Below, one piece after another: positions 39,402-51,525 of a DNA stretch of 64,000 nucleotides; positions within the stretch are counted from its first letter, which is position 1, and each line of letters starts with the position of its first letter. The stretch covers positions 310,001-374,000 of the forward strand of contig LNGK01000009.1 of the NCBI GenBank assembly GCA_001510575.1, given 5' to 3'. The translations under genes and the position numbers were made by a program. The notes under the pieces are model-generated. The model did not search any database. It saw only the letters and a list, made by a program, of their open reading frames with translations, and was not told the DNA's origin. The DNA comes from Knoxdaviesia capensis. Its lineage: Eukaryota > Ascomycota > Sordariomycetes > Microascales > Gondwanamycetaceae.

Positions 39402-39684
39402 TATAATTCCTAGATATATAGTCTAAAGGACTAATAAATAAGTTATAATTATAAGGTACGTATAGAGAAATATATATAAAGGGAAACTTAAATTTTTTCT
39501 ATCTTAAGATATTTCCTATAAAAGCGCGGTAGATATCTACCTTTTATAAGTCTTTTACTAGCTCTTTAAGGTATTTATATATATATAGATATATACCTAA
39601 ATACTTACCGCTAGGTAGTATCTACGTATATTAGTATACGTTTATACGTAATTGTAATATACTCTGACCTATTAGGGATCCATA
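39402..39684 (-). repeat. 5' LTR of Gypsy copy 2
   Basis: 283 bp. The end reads CTCTGACC...GATCCATA with several TG/CA dinucleotides retained, unlike its partner at 19326. It is followed by the target duplication TCCT. Confidence 0.92.
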
Positions 39685-39709
39685 TCCTCCTTCCTTTTCT
39701 TTATACTCT

Positions 39710-40285
39710 TAAAATAGAATATAATCCGAGATCTCTATAAACCGGCGCTTTAGGGAGTACTAGTAGGGTTTACTAGATATAACCGGGTCTTTTAAGTTTT
39801 CGAGAGCTATTAGTACCTTAGTACTTTCCTTTTAAATATCTTAGCGCTATAGCTTAGCCTTACGGGAGTAATTAAAGTTATACTCGTAAATAGCGAGTAG
39901 CTCTTTAACTACGTAGCTTAGCGAGACTATATCGCTACGCTTAGAGTATTTACCTTATAGCTTCGTAAGGAAGGCGCGTACTAGAGGTATAATATATATT
40001 AGGCTACTCGTTCGTAGTTAGCGTCTCTCTTAGTTAATCCTATTTCCTTTCCGCTACCTATCTAACTTACTAGGGCTCGTATTTCCTACCGGTATTATAA
40101 TAGTAGTACCGTAAAGCTCTTACTTTAGTAGGTTTTATAAAGTATACGCCGCTATTCTTATAAGCTACGGTAGACTTAATATAGCGCCTATAAGGTATAT
40201 ACTCCTTAACGGTATAATAACCCGTAGGGGCTATCTCCTTCTTTAGTAGCTTATACTTCGATATATTATATTCTTAAAAGGGATT
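39710..40285 (-). pseudogene. Degenerate ORF of unknown origin in RIP-mutated flank
   Basis: The reverse strand has a first stretch of about 60 codons without a stop (contains KEIAPTGYYTVKEYIPYRR). The frame then continues with only TAA/TAG at positions that could be Gln or Trp codons. The block lies outside Gypsy copy 2 and could belong to the older Copia 2 or to another repeat or gene. I recognise no domain. Confidence 0.3.
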
Positions 40286-40860
40286 TTCTTTCGTAATTTA
40301 TTATCTTATAGAAGTTTTCGTTTAGATATCTTAATAGATAATAAGAATAGAAGAAGAGGTTAGATTCTTAGTTTATAAGTAGGAGATCGTATTTATATAC
40401 TTTTCTCTTCCCCCCCCCCCTTATTCTCTCCCTTTTCTTTTCTTTTATTTTATTCTAGTAACGCGTATACCTACTAGTATACGCCCGTAGCCTCCTATAC
40501 GCTCTCTAAGCTTTATTCTAGCTAGTCGCTATACTCCCTTTTAGGTAGTTAAACTACTTAGGTATTATATAGCTATATTTTTTTTTTCCTTTTATTTTTT
40601 ATCTCTAATAATATTATATACTCTACTAAGTATAGATTAGACGCTTTTAACCTAGCTATATTCTTTACTTTTATATATAGATAGTTTACTTACTTACTAC
40701 TAGTATAGCCGCGGTATATCTATACTATTTATTAAGCCTTTATATCCCTATTTAGTTACTTATCCCTAGTACTTCGGTACTATCTTCCTATATATCTACT
40801 TCGTTACCGTACGTAGATAGGGGTGTACGGTAGTATATAGTACTCTTATATAAGCACTAT
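40286..40860. other. RIP-mutated AT-rich flank and boundary with GC-rich DNA
   Basis: No gene or LTR seen. It has pyrimidine-rich runs and a 10-C run near 40411. CA/TG-poor sequence stops near 40825-40860, where CACGTGCCATATCAT begins sequence of normal dinucleotide composition. Confidence 0.7.
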
Positions 40861-42123
40861 CACGTGCCATATCATACTTAGATCAGGTGATGAGCCTGCG
40901 GTGTTTATCTAGGACTCCGCCCAGCTGCACACCGCTAGTTAGATACATAGAAGAATCAACACATGATTAGATGCCACATTTTTACCCAACTTTCCCTATA
41001 TCCGCTCGGGCCTAGAGTTAGTTCTGTGTGGGGAAGTGGAGGCCTGTTTGCTGACGATCATCTCTTAGTTTTAGCCATGTCAACCTTCTTGGAGAGCCAG
41101 AAAATCCGGGGAATACTTTAGTCTCCGTGTGCAACTTAACCACCAGAAACATGGGGTTTCGCTGTCCCTTTTTCTATTTTATCCCCCGAGGTTTTGTCAC
41201 TTTCTTCATCCTACAGACGGGCTCCATGTTCGATGCAACGCCAATCTCTCGAAAAAAAAATATATTCCGGCCATTCAACGCGGGTGCATGGTTGCAAAGT
41301 CCCCGTCAAACGGCTTCTCGGCTGAATTGAATTTTAGTACTAGTTTGTTCAGGGATTCTGGGGGGACTTTTACCGCCGTGGACGGCGGCCCTGGTTGGTA
41401 TCTTCCTGGATAAACAGCGGCGATCTTCTGGATGGATGGATTGCTATAGCAGAATATGCTATCGCCAATGCTCCTCTCCGCATCTTTGCCCTGGTCCTTA
41501 CAAAGCGCGCGAACTCAAAACGAAAGTCTATCTGCCGGCTATCTGGGCCTGGCACCTGGATGGATTCCATTCAGACGGTCCGTGTGGTTGACGTGAGGGG
41601 GGCACTCAAGTCAGAAATACGAGCATAGCAAATCCCAATTGGTGGGACTTGCGATGGACATTTCCCTGGAGGGTCAGGGTAATATCGACAAAAGAGGGTT
41701 CAGGCCGAAGTTGGAGAGTCGACATCATGCTACCGTTGCTGTGATTGTGACATGGATGAGGATGCCAGGAAGACCGAAGACAGGTGTGCCACGGCATTCC
41801 AAGAATCTGGAATTGTTGTATGGCTCCACGATGGATATATTAACCCGACTGTGCCCGGCTCGATAGAGTTTTTAAATGGATTGATTACCGGAATTCAAGG
41901 CCACGAGAATCAGCCAGCAGTGAAGATTACCCACGCCGCGTGAAAGCTTCAGACCACCGCGTCTTCATTGTATCTTCTCTTTGCATTCAGTTGAGCTCTA
42001 TCAAGTGTGTTTGGGAAACATCAACACCGCTTTTCGAGCTACTATATCGGTCTAACGTCATCGGCCTGGAATTTCGACAAAATCAACACGTCCGCCCATC
42101 GGTCGAGCTACTATAGACGCACG
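40861..42123. other. Intergenic region and GH43 promoter
   Basis: No convincing gene. Short frames of 60-95 codons occur on both strands but show no family resemblance. Just upstream of the GH43 start, CGAGCTACTATA occurs twice (42035-42046 and 42104-42115), each after a CATCAACAC-like or ATCAACACG segment, suggesting a local 69-bp duplication in the promoter or 5' UTR. Confidence 0.5.
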
Positions 42124-44331
<2,208 letters not shown>

Positions 44332-46726
44332 AGATGGTGTTCGTTTTTCTTTTCCGTTTTAAAATGACCCGGATCTGAGGGAAATGACGGCGGCACGGCC
44401 ATGGTCAAGGGCACAATGCACAAGGCGGGAGAATTCTCCGGGGACTGCCGCTTGGCCTGCCGGACTGGTTGCTTCTTCCTGGTTGTATAATATATGGAAT
44501 ACCGACGGCTGAAGCCAGGGCAGGATGGAGAGAGTCACTGGGCGTTCGTAAGCAACACAAGGGGATTCAGAGTAATACTACCGATGAAAAAGCCTTTTTT
44601 TTTTCCTTGTGTTCCAAGCCACATGAGTTAAATTGCAGGACGACGTGAAGAAGAGCCAGTCAAACAAATGCCTTCTTGATTGCCGTGCCGTCGGACCAGA
44701 TCGTTTTCCATAGGACAGACAGTCTGGCCTGGTATGCAATACTCAACAGGACAGTGCAAGTGACTACAGCAAACGCGGAGACACGGCTCGCGCACAGAAG
44801 AATCCAAGAGCACGCCGCACCACCGTTCGCAGTGCTGGTCTGAAATAGGCATCGGGGGATATCTCGTATATGCTGGGCAGTCTCTTCGAGGTGTGTTTTC
44901 CTTTACCCTGCTCGGTACAACTTGCAGAAGCACAGATACAGCCGGTGAAGCAGATATAGCAGGGCCTAGAGTTCAAAACAGCGTGTAAGATGTTCAGCCG
45001 TCGGACGCTTGTGCAGATCGGGAAGACTGGAGGTGCGATTCCGGATTGGATAGCCACGGCAGATTTTGGGCGTTTGGAGGAGGCGGTGGAACTGGGCGGA
45101 ACTGGAAGCGTATGCATCTTTGGTGACTGAAGACTCATAGCTAGAGACAGAGATCAGATTCGAAAAGTGCTCGTGCAGTAGAGAAAGCAGCATGCAGTGA
45201 TGCTGTGCATCGGCACACAACCGGACACGGGCGGGCGTCACTCTTCCATTGCATCGCCACAAAGATGGCGGTCAGAGAGGGGACGCCTGCGTTTGAGACA
45301 CCACGTACTTGTGAACTCCACAGCAGACAAACGGAAAGAAGACTCTTCTGATATATAGGCAGATTAACAGAACAACTAGCCCGGGAGCTTGGCGATCGTC
45401 AAAGAACGTTGGGGGCCGAAGATCTTCTCCAGGGCTCTGATTCAAAGGCCCCTGAAACCTGTAGCTCTGACAGCGATATGTCGCCGACTGGGACACTGGA
45501 AAACACACTTCCACATGCTCTGTTCAGCCCTAAGCCCCTCTCCGAAGAAAACCAGCCATGGAAGAAGGAAAACCATAGAGGGAGCGAAATGGGGCAGAGG
45601 AAGACCTTCTTTGCCGTCAGGGTTGGAGGAAGCGGCAAAACACACGGGGTCGCATAGATTGCCTGATCCGGAAAACAAAAACAGAACGAGAACGCCTGTT
45701 GGTGCGCTCACGCCCAGCCAATGGGTCGAAGAGTTTGCCTCCAGGGCTGTGTTGCAGTGGATGTACCGCCCCGTCCTGGAGCCTTGACGATTCCGCACTA
45801 GGCAATATGGGCGACGAGGGGGTTAAAGTATCGCCTAGACCTGTCAAAAAGCTTAAAAATGGTTGTGTTCTGGACAACTTTGGATCTGCCCCAAACATTC
45901 CACTGTCTGGACCATTAACAGCAACCCTAACCCTAGCGTCCACTTACATCGTCATGTCACCACAGCCACACTCCCTCCCACACACTCCCACACCCCGAAC
46001 GCCCCCGAAAATAGAACAAACCCACACCCCCTACATACTGCAGAGACTGGCTGTCGCCCGGCCCAGCCTTACCGAGCACACGCAGGCATACGACCTTCAC
46101 GGGGCTGTCTTTCGACCAATGCTTTCCGTGTGTGCTGTTGTGGTGCACTTTTGCTGGAGTTGGGCATGATAGGAGGGTGAGAACGGCTTTTTGGTCCTGA
46201 AAGATGGGATGAAGCAAAGTTTGTGAGGGAGAGTCAAGACTCAGACTGTGTGCGAGTAGACGAGAGATTCACGCCCGAAGCTGCTCGCCACGAGCGTCCT
46301 GGTCTGGCCTAGACAAAGAACGAACAGCAAACGCAGAGACCAGGACAGGGGGCCAGTAAGCCCGCCAGATTCGGGATCCCGTCCGCTGGCCCCGCCGTAG
46401 ACAGCGTCCTGTTTGCCGTCGTCGATTTGCGTTTGTTTTCCCTCGTTCGTTCCCGTTCCGTTTTGTCGACCATAGCGACTGGTCGAAACACCACCTGGTG
46501 GAGCTAGATGAACACAGCTGGAGTTGACATTTTATAGCAGCAAGGAGGCACACACACACGTCTAACGAAAGCTTGAAATTGCTGCCATTGCACCACGGTG
46601 ATTGGGTCTGGAGTGTGCTCTCTGCTCCATTCGACCCCGGTGGTCTGGAACAACACACTGCACAGCCATCTGCACAGCGCTGGACATTCCAGGGGCTGGA
46701 AGAAAGAGTGCAAAGCATATATCGAT

Positions 46727-46746
46727 TGTGTGTGTGTGTGTGTGTG
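46727..46746. repeat. (TG)10 microsatellite
   Basis: Ten TG units. Related CA/GT runs lie at about 46549-46560 and 47371-47390 (GTGTGTGTGC GTGTGTGTGT). Confidence 0.95.
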
Positions 46747-47370
46747 GTACCCGGTGGGTGGCGCGGGCTGCAGCCAACCACAGCTTGCCCCCTTCGGCGT
46801 CCCAGCCGCCGGACCAGAGTGGAAAAGCAAAGAGAGACAGCCTTGCGAAGGTCTGAGGCAAACTTAGATACATACCACAAACATGAAGTGAAAACGTGCT
46901 CTGGGTCCCGGGCTGCGTGATACGCTGTACATGTTCGCCCGGGTGGCCCGACCAGTCCACCGGCACATCAATACATGCCCTGTGGGAGGAAGAAGAGCTT
47001 CCTCGTTCGGTATCGATACTGCATGCAGAAGACGCATGAGGCCCAGCCAGCCTTGTTTCTGTCGCATGGGCTGTTGTGAGCCACGTACCATCACCGTCCG
47101 CCCTGCGCAGGATCTTTGATGCCCGTCGACGTACATGAGGAGAGTCCAGTGTGTGGTGGAAGGTGTTTAGGATTGTGGTTCGTGTAGGTATTGTGGTGGT
47201 GCCTGACGGCCGGTTTCACACACCAAAAGAAACCTTTCTTTAATAGTTCTGATCTGTACCACCTTCGTCTTGCTCCCCCCTTTTCCACTAGCCCACCACG
47301 TCTGCGCCGTTTCGCTCCTATCCAGGAACGGCATACCAGCCCGATATACGTGTGTGTTGCGTACTTGGGC

Positions 47371-47390
47371 GTGTGTGTGCGTGTGTGTGT
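47371..47390. repeat. GT-rich microsatellite
   Basis: Twenty bases of GT units with one C interruption, about 380 bp upstream of the vWA start codon and just upstream of its likely TATA box. Confidence 0.95.
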
Positions 47391-47463
47391 AAGCCTGTTC
47401 TCCTCCCAGTCTCGCCCTCCTCTTGTGGTGGTTCCTGTCTTGGGACAGCAAGGCCACACAAAG

Positions 47464-47470
47464 TATAAAG
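47464..47470 (+). promoter_or_regulatory. Possible TATA box of the vWA gene
   Basis: TATAAAG, 282 bp upstream of the ATG, followed by a long pyrimidine-rich leader (CTTCTTCGATCTTC and similar), a common arrangement in highly expressed fungal genes. The transcription start was not observed. Confidence 0.35.
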
Positions 47471-47751
47471 GACTTCCTGTTCCCGACACCTTCTTCGATC
47501 TTCTACTGGATTCTTGGCTTCTCATCGGATCTTTCCAGACTTGTTCCTCGGTGTATCTTCTGCTATCTGCTTCCTGTCTTGTCTTTTCTCTCATGATATA
47601 TGCTGCTATATATCACTTGCCTCTCGTTTAACAACGCTTTCGTTTGAAGATCTGCTTTCACCTGCCCACTCGTTTTGGCTTTCATCTGCTAATATACCAA
47701 CTACCCCTTCAACTAAATCCATCTTAGCAACCAGCCCACCCTCTTGCAACT

Positions 47752-49100
47752 ATGAAGTTCTTCCAGTCTTTCATCGCCGGCTCCGTGCTGATCGGCTCCG
47801 CCGTCGCCGCCTCCGCCCGCCGCTCGCCCACTCCCGGCGAAGCTGCCGTGTTCCGCCGCGAGGAGCCCACCTGCAACCTGCAGCTGCAGACCGGCTCCGG
47901 AGGCCGCAAGATCTCCATCGTCATCGACTCATCGGGTTCTATGGATAGCAATGATCCGGAGTACCTGCGTGTTGCTGCCGGAAAAGCCCTGAACGGCTTG
48001 CTTGTCAGCGGTGGACCCAACCCGGACACTGTTTCGGTTGTTGAGTAAGTCAAGGTCACACACGAGTTGAAGAGGGGACATCTTCGGAACACATCTAACA
48101 ATTTCTCTGCACGATAGCTTTGACTCCTGGGCCGAGGTTATCTATGATCAGGGCGATCCGGCTGGCGCCTACGACTCCTTCGACACTATCAATGCTTATG
48201 GAGGCACCTGGATTGCCGAGTAAGTCCATTCTCTTACCCGCTACATGCTTGTGGATTGAAGACTGAGGAGCTAACTCTTGCACTTCCACAATCAGTGGTA
48301 TTGACAAGGCCATTGGCGAATTGACCAAGCCCGGCTTCGGCACCACTGCCGACCGCTCCGGTATCGTGGTGCTCACCGATGGCGAGGACAGCTACGTCGA
48401 CGAGCTGATTGCCCAGATAAACAACGCCACGGCCCTAGGCATCCGTGTGTCTTTCGGGTTCCTGGCCCCCTCGTCGTCGTTCTTCGAGCCCGAGCTCGAA
48501 GCTGCCATCCTGCGCACCGGTGGTGCTTACATGACCTTCGATCAGCCTGAAAATATCCAGCCGTGGTTGTTCCTGCTGCTCAGCAACGGTCTGACCAAGG
48601 CCGACCACAACGCCAACGGCGAGCAGGCGTTGCTCTCCGGCATCACGATCGCTAAGCTGTCCGGCACTGAGGCTGTCACCTTTGCCTACGAGGCTGTCGA
48701 CCAGGAGGGCCTCGAGTTCACGGTTGAGTCGCTCAGCCAGCAGAACCTTGAGGCTGAGCTTGTCGATGGCTCGGGCAAGTCAATCGCTAAGAACACCACC
48801 GTTACTGGCCCGGCCTCCATCAACTACATCGCCTCGGCTGACACTAGCCTCAAGCTAATTGTCAAGTCGCTTAACTCAACCACTGAGGGGGTGTTCCAGG
48901 TCTCGCTCAACTCGTCTCTGGGTCTCTCCGGCTGCAGCCTGAACCAGACCACGTCCAGCCCCAGTGGAACCCCTCTGCCCACCGGCACGCCGCTGCCCAC
49001 TGGTTCGCCCAAGCCCACCGTCGTTCCCGGTGCCGGCAGCTTGGTCACCGCCTCGGCATTCTGGGCTGTTGTTGGTGTCTTCTTCGCCACCATGCTCTAA
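47752..49100 (+). CDS. Secreted, probably GPI-anchored von Willebrand factor A domain protein
   Basis: Exons 47752-48044, 48118-48219, 48296-49100 (introns 73 and 76 bp) encode 399 residues. A signal peptide covers about residues 1-20. The vWA domain starts near residue 53 with a complete metal-binding MIDAS motif: DSSGS (Asp59, Ser61, Ser63), a Thr in YGGTWIAD, and the Asp of LTDGED. Several Asn-X-Ser/Thr sites lie in the C-terminal half. A Ser/Thr/Pro linker with imperfect PLPTGTP repeats is followed by a small-residue site (PGAGS) and a hydrophobic tail ending at the stop, the usual layout of a GPI-attachment signal. Expected at the cell surface or wall, binding a metal-dependent ligand. 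The ligand is unknown. It stands alone, with no obvious functional partner nearby. Confidence 0.85.
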
Positions 49101-49986
49101 GCTTTGAGTTTAGAGAACCGATGATAGTGGAAATGAGAGGAAGCTTGAAGTTGTTGAAGAGAGCGTTGGGAGAGTTGATTCTCCGACTGGGTGTCTCTTA
49201 ATATTTCCTTTCAATGGTTTAAATTCTTTTTTTTTGACCTGTCTTTTGCCGTGCCCTATAGAAGTTCTGGCGACTTTGGCTATCCGTATGAAAACAGCTG
49301 GACATTTCTCTTCTCAACTCATCTGCTATGTTTTGGATGTTGATGATGGACCTTCCTTTTCCCACGCCCGGAGTTAGTTTTAGTCGTTTAATTTTGCATT
49401 AATTCACCGTGCATTTGCTTTTTGTTTGTACGTTTGTAGTTTGAAACCACATGCAGGCGATAACCGAGGCTGAACACGGAAGAGCTCGATGAGTGTTTTA
49501 CAAGAGATGTCGTCAAAAGCGGAACATTCCCAAGTCCAAACGGAAGGAGCAGGCCGGGACGAGCCGTTGCCTTCTGTCAGATCAGCACACGTTGATTTAA
49601 GGTTGCTTTCTACACCATCGCACCTTCCCCGCTAAAACGGCGATTGAAGGTAGTTGCTGCGTCGTTTTTTCCCTAACGAAGAGTCTGAGGAGGCTTGACA
49701 AAGAAGGTGCGAGGAGATAGCTCCTGCCGCCCGTGAAATTCAGGCCGGCCTACGGGGCACACGTGACTAACGAGGCCGGATCCGGGACGGGAATTATGGG
49801 GCACAGGCCGAGGAGAGCTTTGGGAACCGTATCAAAGGATACCGAGAAATGCAGAGTGCGTATTCTCCTGAGAAAATCCAGAATGTGTGGTATAAAGAGA
49901 GGAAGGAATTATAAAACTAAATAAAACTAGGGGAACCAAGAAAAGAAAGAGTCTACCGTCGAATTACAGACACAAATCACCGCCGG
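49101..49986. other. Intergenic region between the vWA gene and the permease (both 3' ends)
   Basis: The vWA and permease genes converge here. A T-run at 49227-49235 lies in the likely vWA 3' UTR. One 63-codon frame (49733-49924) has no recognisable feature. Nothing else seen. Confidence 0.5.
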
Positions 49987-51525
49987 TTAACGACCGGAAA
50001 ACTTCTTCTCGAGAATGCGGAAGGGCCCATAGAGCAGGGCAGTAACAATAAAGGCAAACTCAAAACCCAGATCGCCCGTGGTCTTAGCAATAGGACCGAC
50101 ATACCACACCTGGTCCATGCTGGGCACAATAAGGGGGACACTGCAGAGAGCGGCTCCAATGGCGGCAAGGCCCAGCGGCAGGCGAGAGGCAGTGTCCCAG
50201 TCAGCCGGATCATAGTTGTGGCAGTTGAGCTTGCGGAAGCCGAGGTGCTCGACGAGAATGACGGCAATAAAGGCTGAGGCCCAGTAGCCGATGAGGGTGA
50301 TGAAGTTGTTGAGGTTGTTGTAGAAGTCCTTGGAGGCGCCAATGCCGACACCGATGATGATGGCCGACAGCAGCACGGCATACAGAGGACGAGGGACGCG
50401 GCCGAGGATGGGCATGAACAGGGAGAAATTGACGGTGATGGCGTAGCTGGTGGCCGAAATGTTGCCAATCAGGGACAGAGCCAAGAGCACGGTCATGAAC
50501 TTGCCAAAGCCACCGGCCGGGGAGAGCATGGCGTCGAGCGTGCCACCGACCATGTTGTTGTCGTAGGCCTCGGACCAGGACGGGACCTGGGCAATGGCGC
50601 CGGCAATGGCAGCGCCCAGGGTCATGAGCGGGACGGTGGCCAAGACAAGACCGGCATAGCTGTAGGCAAAGACGGTGCGAGCCTTGACCTTGGGGTCGAG
50701 ATAGGTGAAAAAGTCGCTGGCAATGCAGGCCCACGGGAGCATGTACGAGGCGACAACCATGGCGAACGAAACAATCGACGCGGGCGGCGACGTCTCGACG
50801 ACGGTCTGCTCCTTGAGGTGCTTGCCGCCGCAGCCGGTGGCCACAACGATGGCCAGCAGAGCCGGAGCCCACGAATAGGCCTCGTAGATATGGAGCACCT
50901 TGTAGCCGCAGAACGAGACGACGAGGGCAACGACGGAGCAGACCACCACGCCGACGTACGGGCTGAGGCTGCCACCACTGACGGCCGTCAGGCATTGGCC
51001 GCCGATGACAACCATGATGACACAGAAGCCGGTCAGCGTGGCCATGTTGAAGAGCACGGGGATGCTGACGATGTAGCGGCCGAAGCTGTAGCGCGCCTGC
51101 ATCATCTGGCGCATGCCGGTCTGGTTGCCGAGGGTCGAGAAGTAGGCGGGCGCGAGGGCGGTCAGCAGCGTGAAGAAGAGCACGATCAGCGCCGAGTCGC
51201 GCAGCGAGCAGCCGAACTCGGGGCCCAGCATGCCGAAGGTGATGGGCAGGATGTTGCAGTTGAGCGTGAACCACAGCGTGAAGGCCGTGTAGGCGCGCTT
51301 GTCGGTGCGCTTCTCAACCGGCACAGGCCCGGCCAGCGCGGTCTCCATGGTGTTGGCCATGAAGGAGGCCACGGCGCGCTTGCGCCACGGCTGCGGCTGC
51401 GAGACCACGGTGCTGTCGGCGGCCGCGAAATCGTCCTCGCTGGGCGCCGAGGACGAGCCGGCGTGGGCCTCCTTTTCCGACTTCATGGGAGCGGCGGATG
51501 CGCCACGCGCCTCAATGTCGGCCAT
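49987..51525 (-). CDS. NCS1-family purine/cytosine permease-like transporter
   Basis: A single exon of 512 residues, the usual length for fungal Fcy-type nucleobase:cation symporters. A hydrophilic N-terminus of about 75 residues is followed by about 12 hydrophobic helices. The first, near residues 80-105, contains FTLNCNILPITFGMLGPEFG, typical of the Fcy2/Fcy21 subgroup. Family members import cytosine, purines or related N-heterocycles across the plasma membrane; the actual substrate here is not known. The gene is divergent from the MFS gene at 52450, and their 924-bp shared promoter carries the TTGCCGG motif discussed in the findings. The start ATG lies in CGATGGCCGAC context. A long antisense frame over this gene is a shadow. 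Confidence 0.9.
   Translation of the reverse strand: MADIEARGASAAPMKSEKEAHAGSSSAPSEDDFAAADSTVVSQPQPWRKRAVASFMANTMETALAGPVPVEKRTDKRAYTAFTLWFTLNCNILPITFGMLGPEFGCSLRDSALIVLFFTLLTALAPAYFSTLGNQTGMRQMMQARYSFGRYIVSIPVLFNMATLTGFCVIMVVIGGQCLTAVSGGSLSPYVGVVVCSVVALVVSFCGYKVLHIYEAYSWAPALLAIVVATGCGGKHLKEQTVVETSPPASIVSFAMVVASYMLPWACIASDFFTYLDPKVKARTVFAYSYAGLVLATVPLMTLGAAIAGAIAQVPSWSEAYDNNMVGGTLDAMLSPAGGFGKFMTVLLALSLIGNISATSYAITVNFSLFMPILGRVPRPLYAVLLSAIIIGVGIGASKDFYNNLNNFITLIGYWASAFIAVILVEHLGFRKLNCHNYDPADWDTASRLPLGLAAIGAALCSVPLIVPSMDQVWYVGPIAKTTGDLGFEFAFIVTALLYGPFRILEKKFSGR

Larger units (their letters stand above)
19326..39684 (-). mobile_element. Ty3/Gypsy element copy 2, complete but split by nested copy 3
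   Basis: Flanked by the 4-bp target duplication TCCT (19322-19325 and 39685-39688). LTRs are at both outer ends (283 bp each). The internal part runs 19609-26881 and resumes at 36707-39401. Subtracting copy 3 (9,825 bp), its 4-bp duplication and two single-N duplications (276 and 437 bp) leaves 9,817 bp, matching copy 3. It lies tail-to-tail with copy 1. All coding frames are destroyed by RIP. Confidence 0.92.
44332..47751. other. 3.4-kb stretch without a recognisable gene
   Basis: Frames up to 203 codons occur on both strands, but none has a family motif, convincing intron structure or signal. The region contains CA/GT-rich simple repeats and long pyrimidine-rich parts. The last about 300 bp form the leader of the vWA gene. 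A non-coding transcript or a small lineage-specific gene cannot be excluded. Confidence 0.5.

Noticed and set aside
1..40825. Centromere
   Set aside because: RIP-mutated nested retrotransposons fit a centromere but equally any repeat-rich AT block; nothing in the sequence decides it.
45923..45936. AACCCTAACCCTAG, telomere-like repeat
   Set aside because: Only two units; too short to indicate an interstitial telomere and easily due to chance.
46269..46880. 203-codon minus-strand frame in the gene-poor stretch
   Set aside because: No family resemblance, includes a translated CA repeat, and overlaps several equally long frames in other phases.
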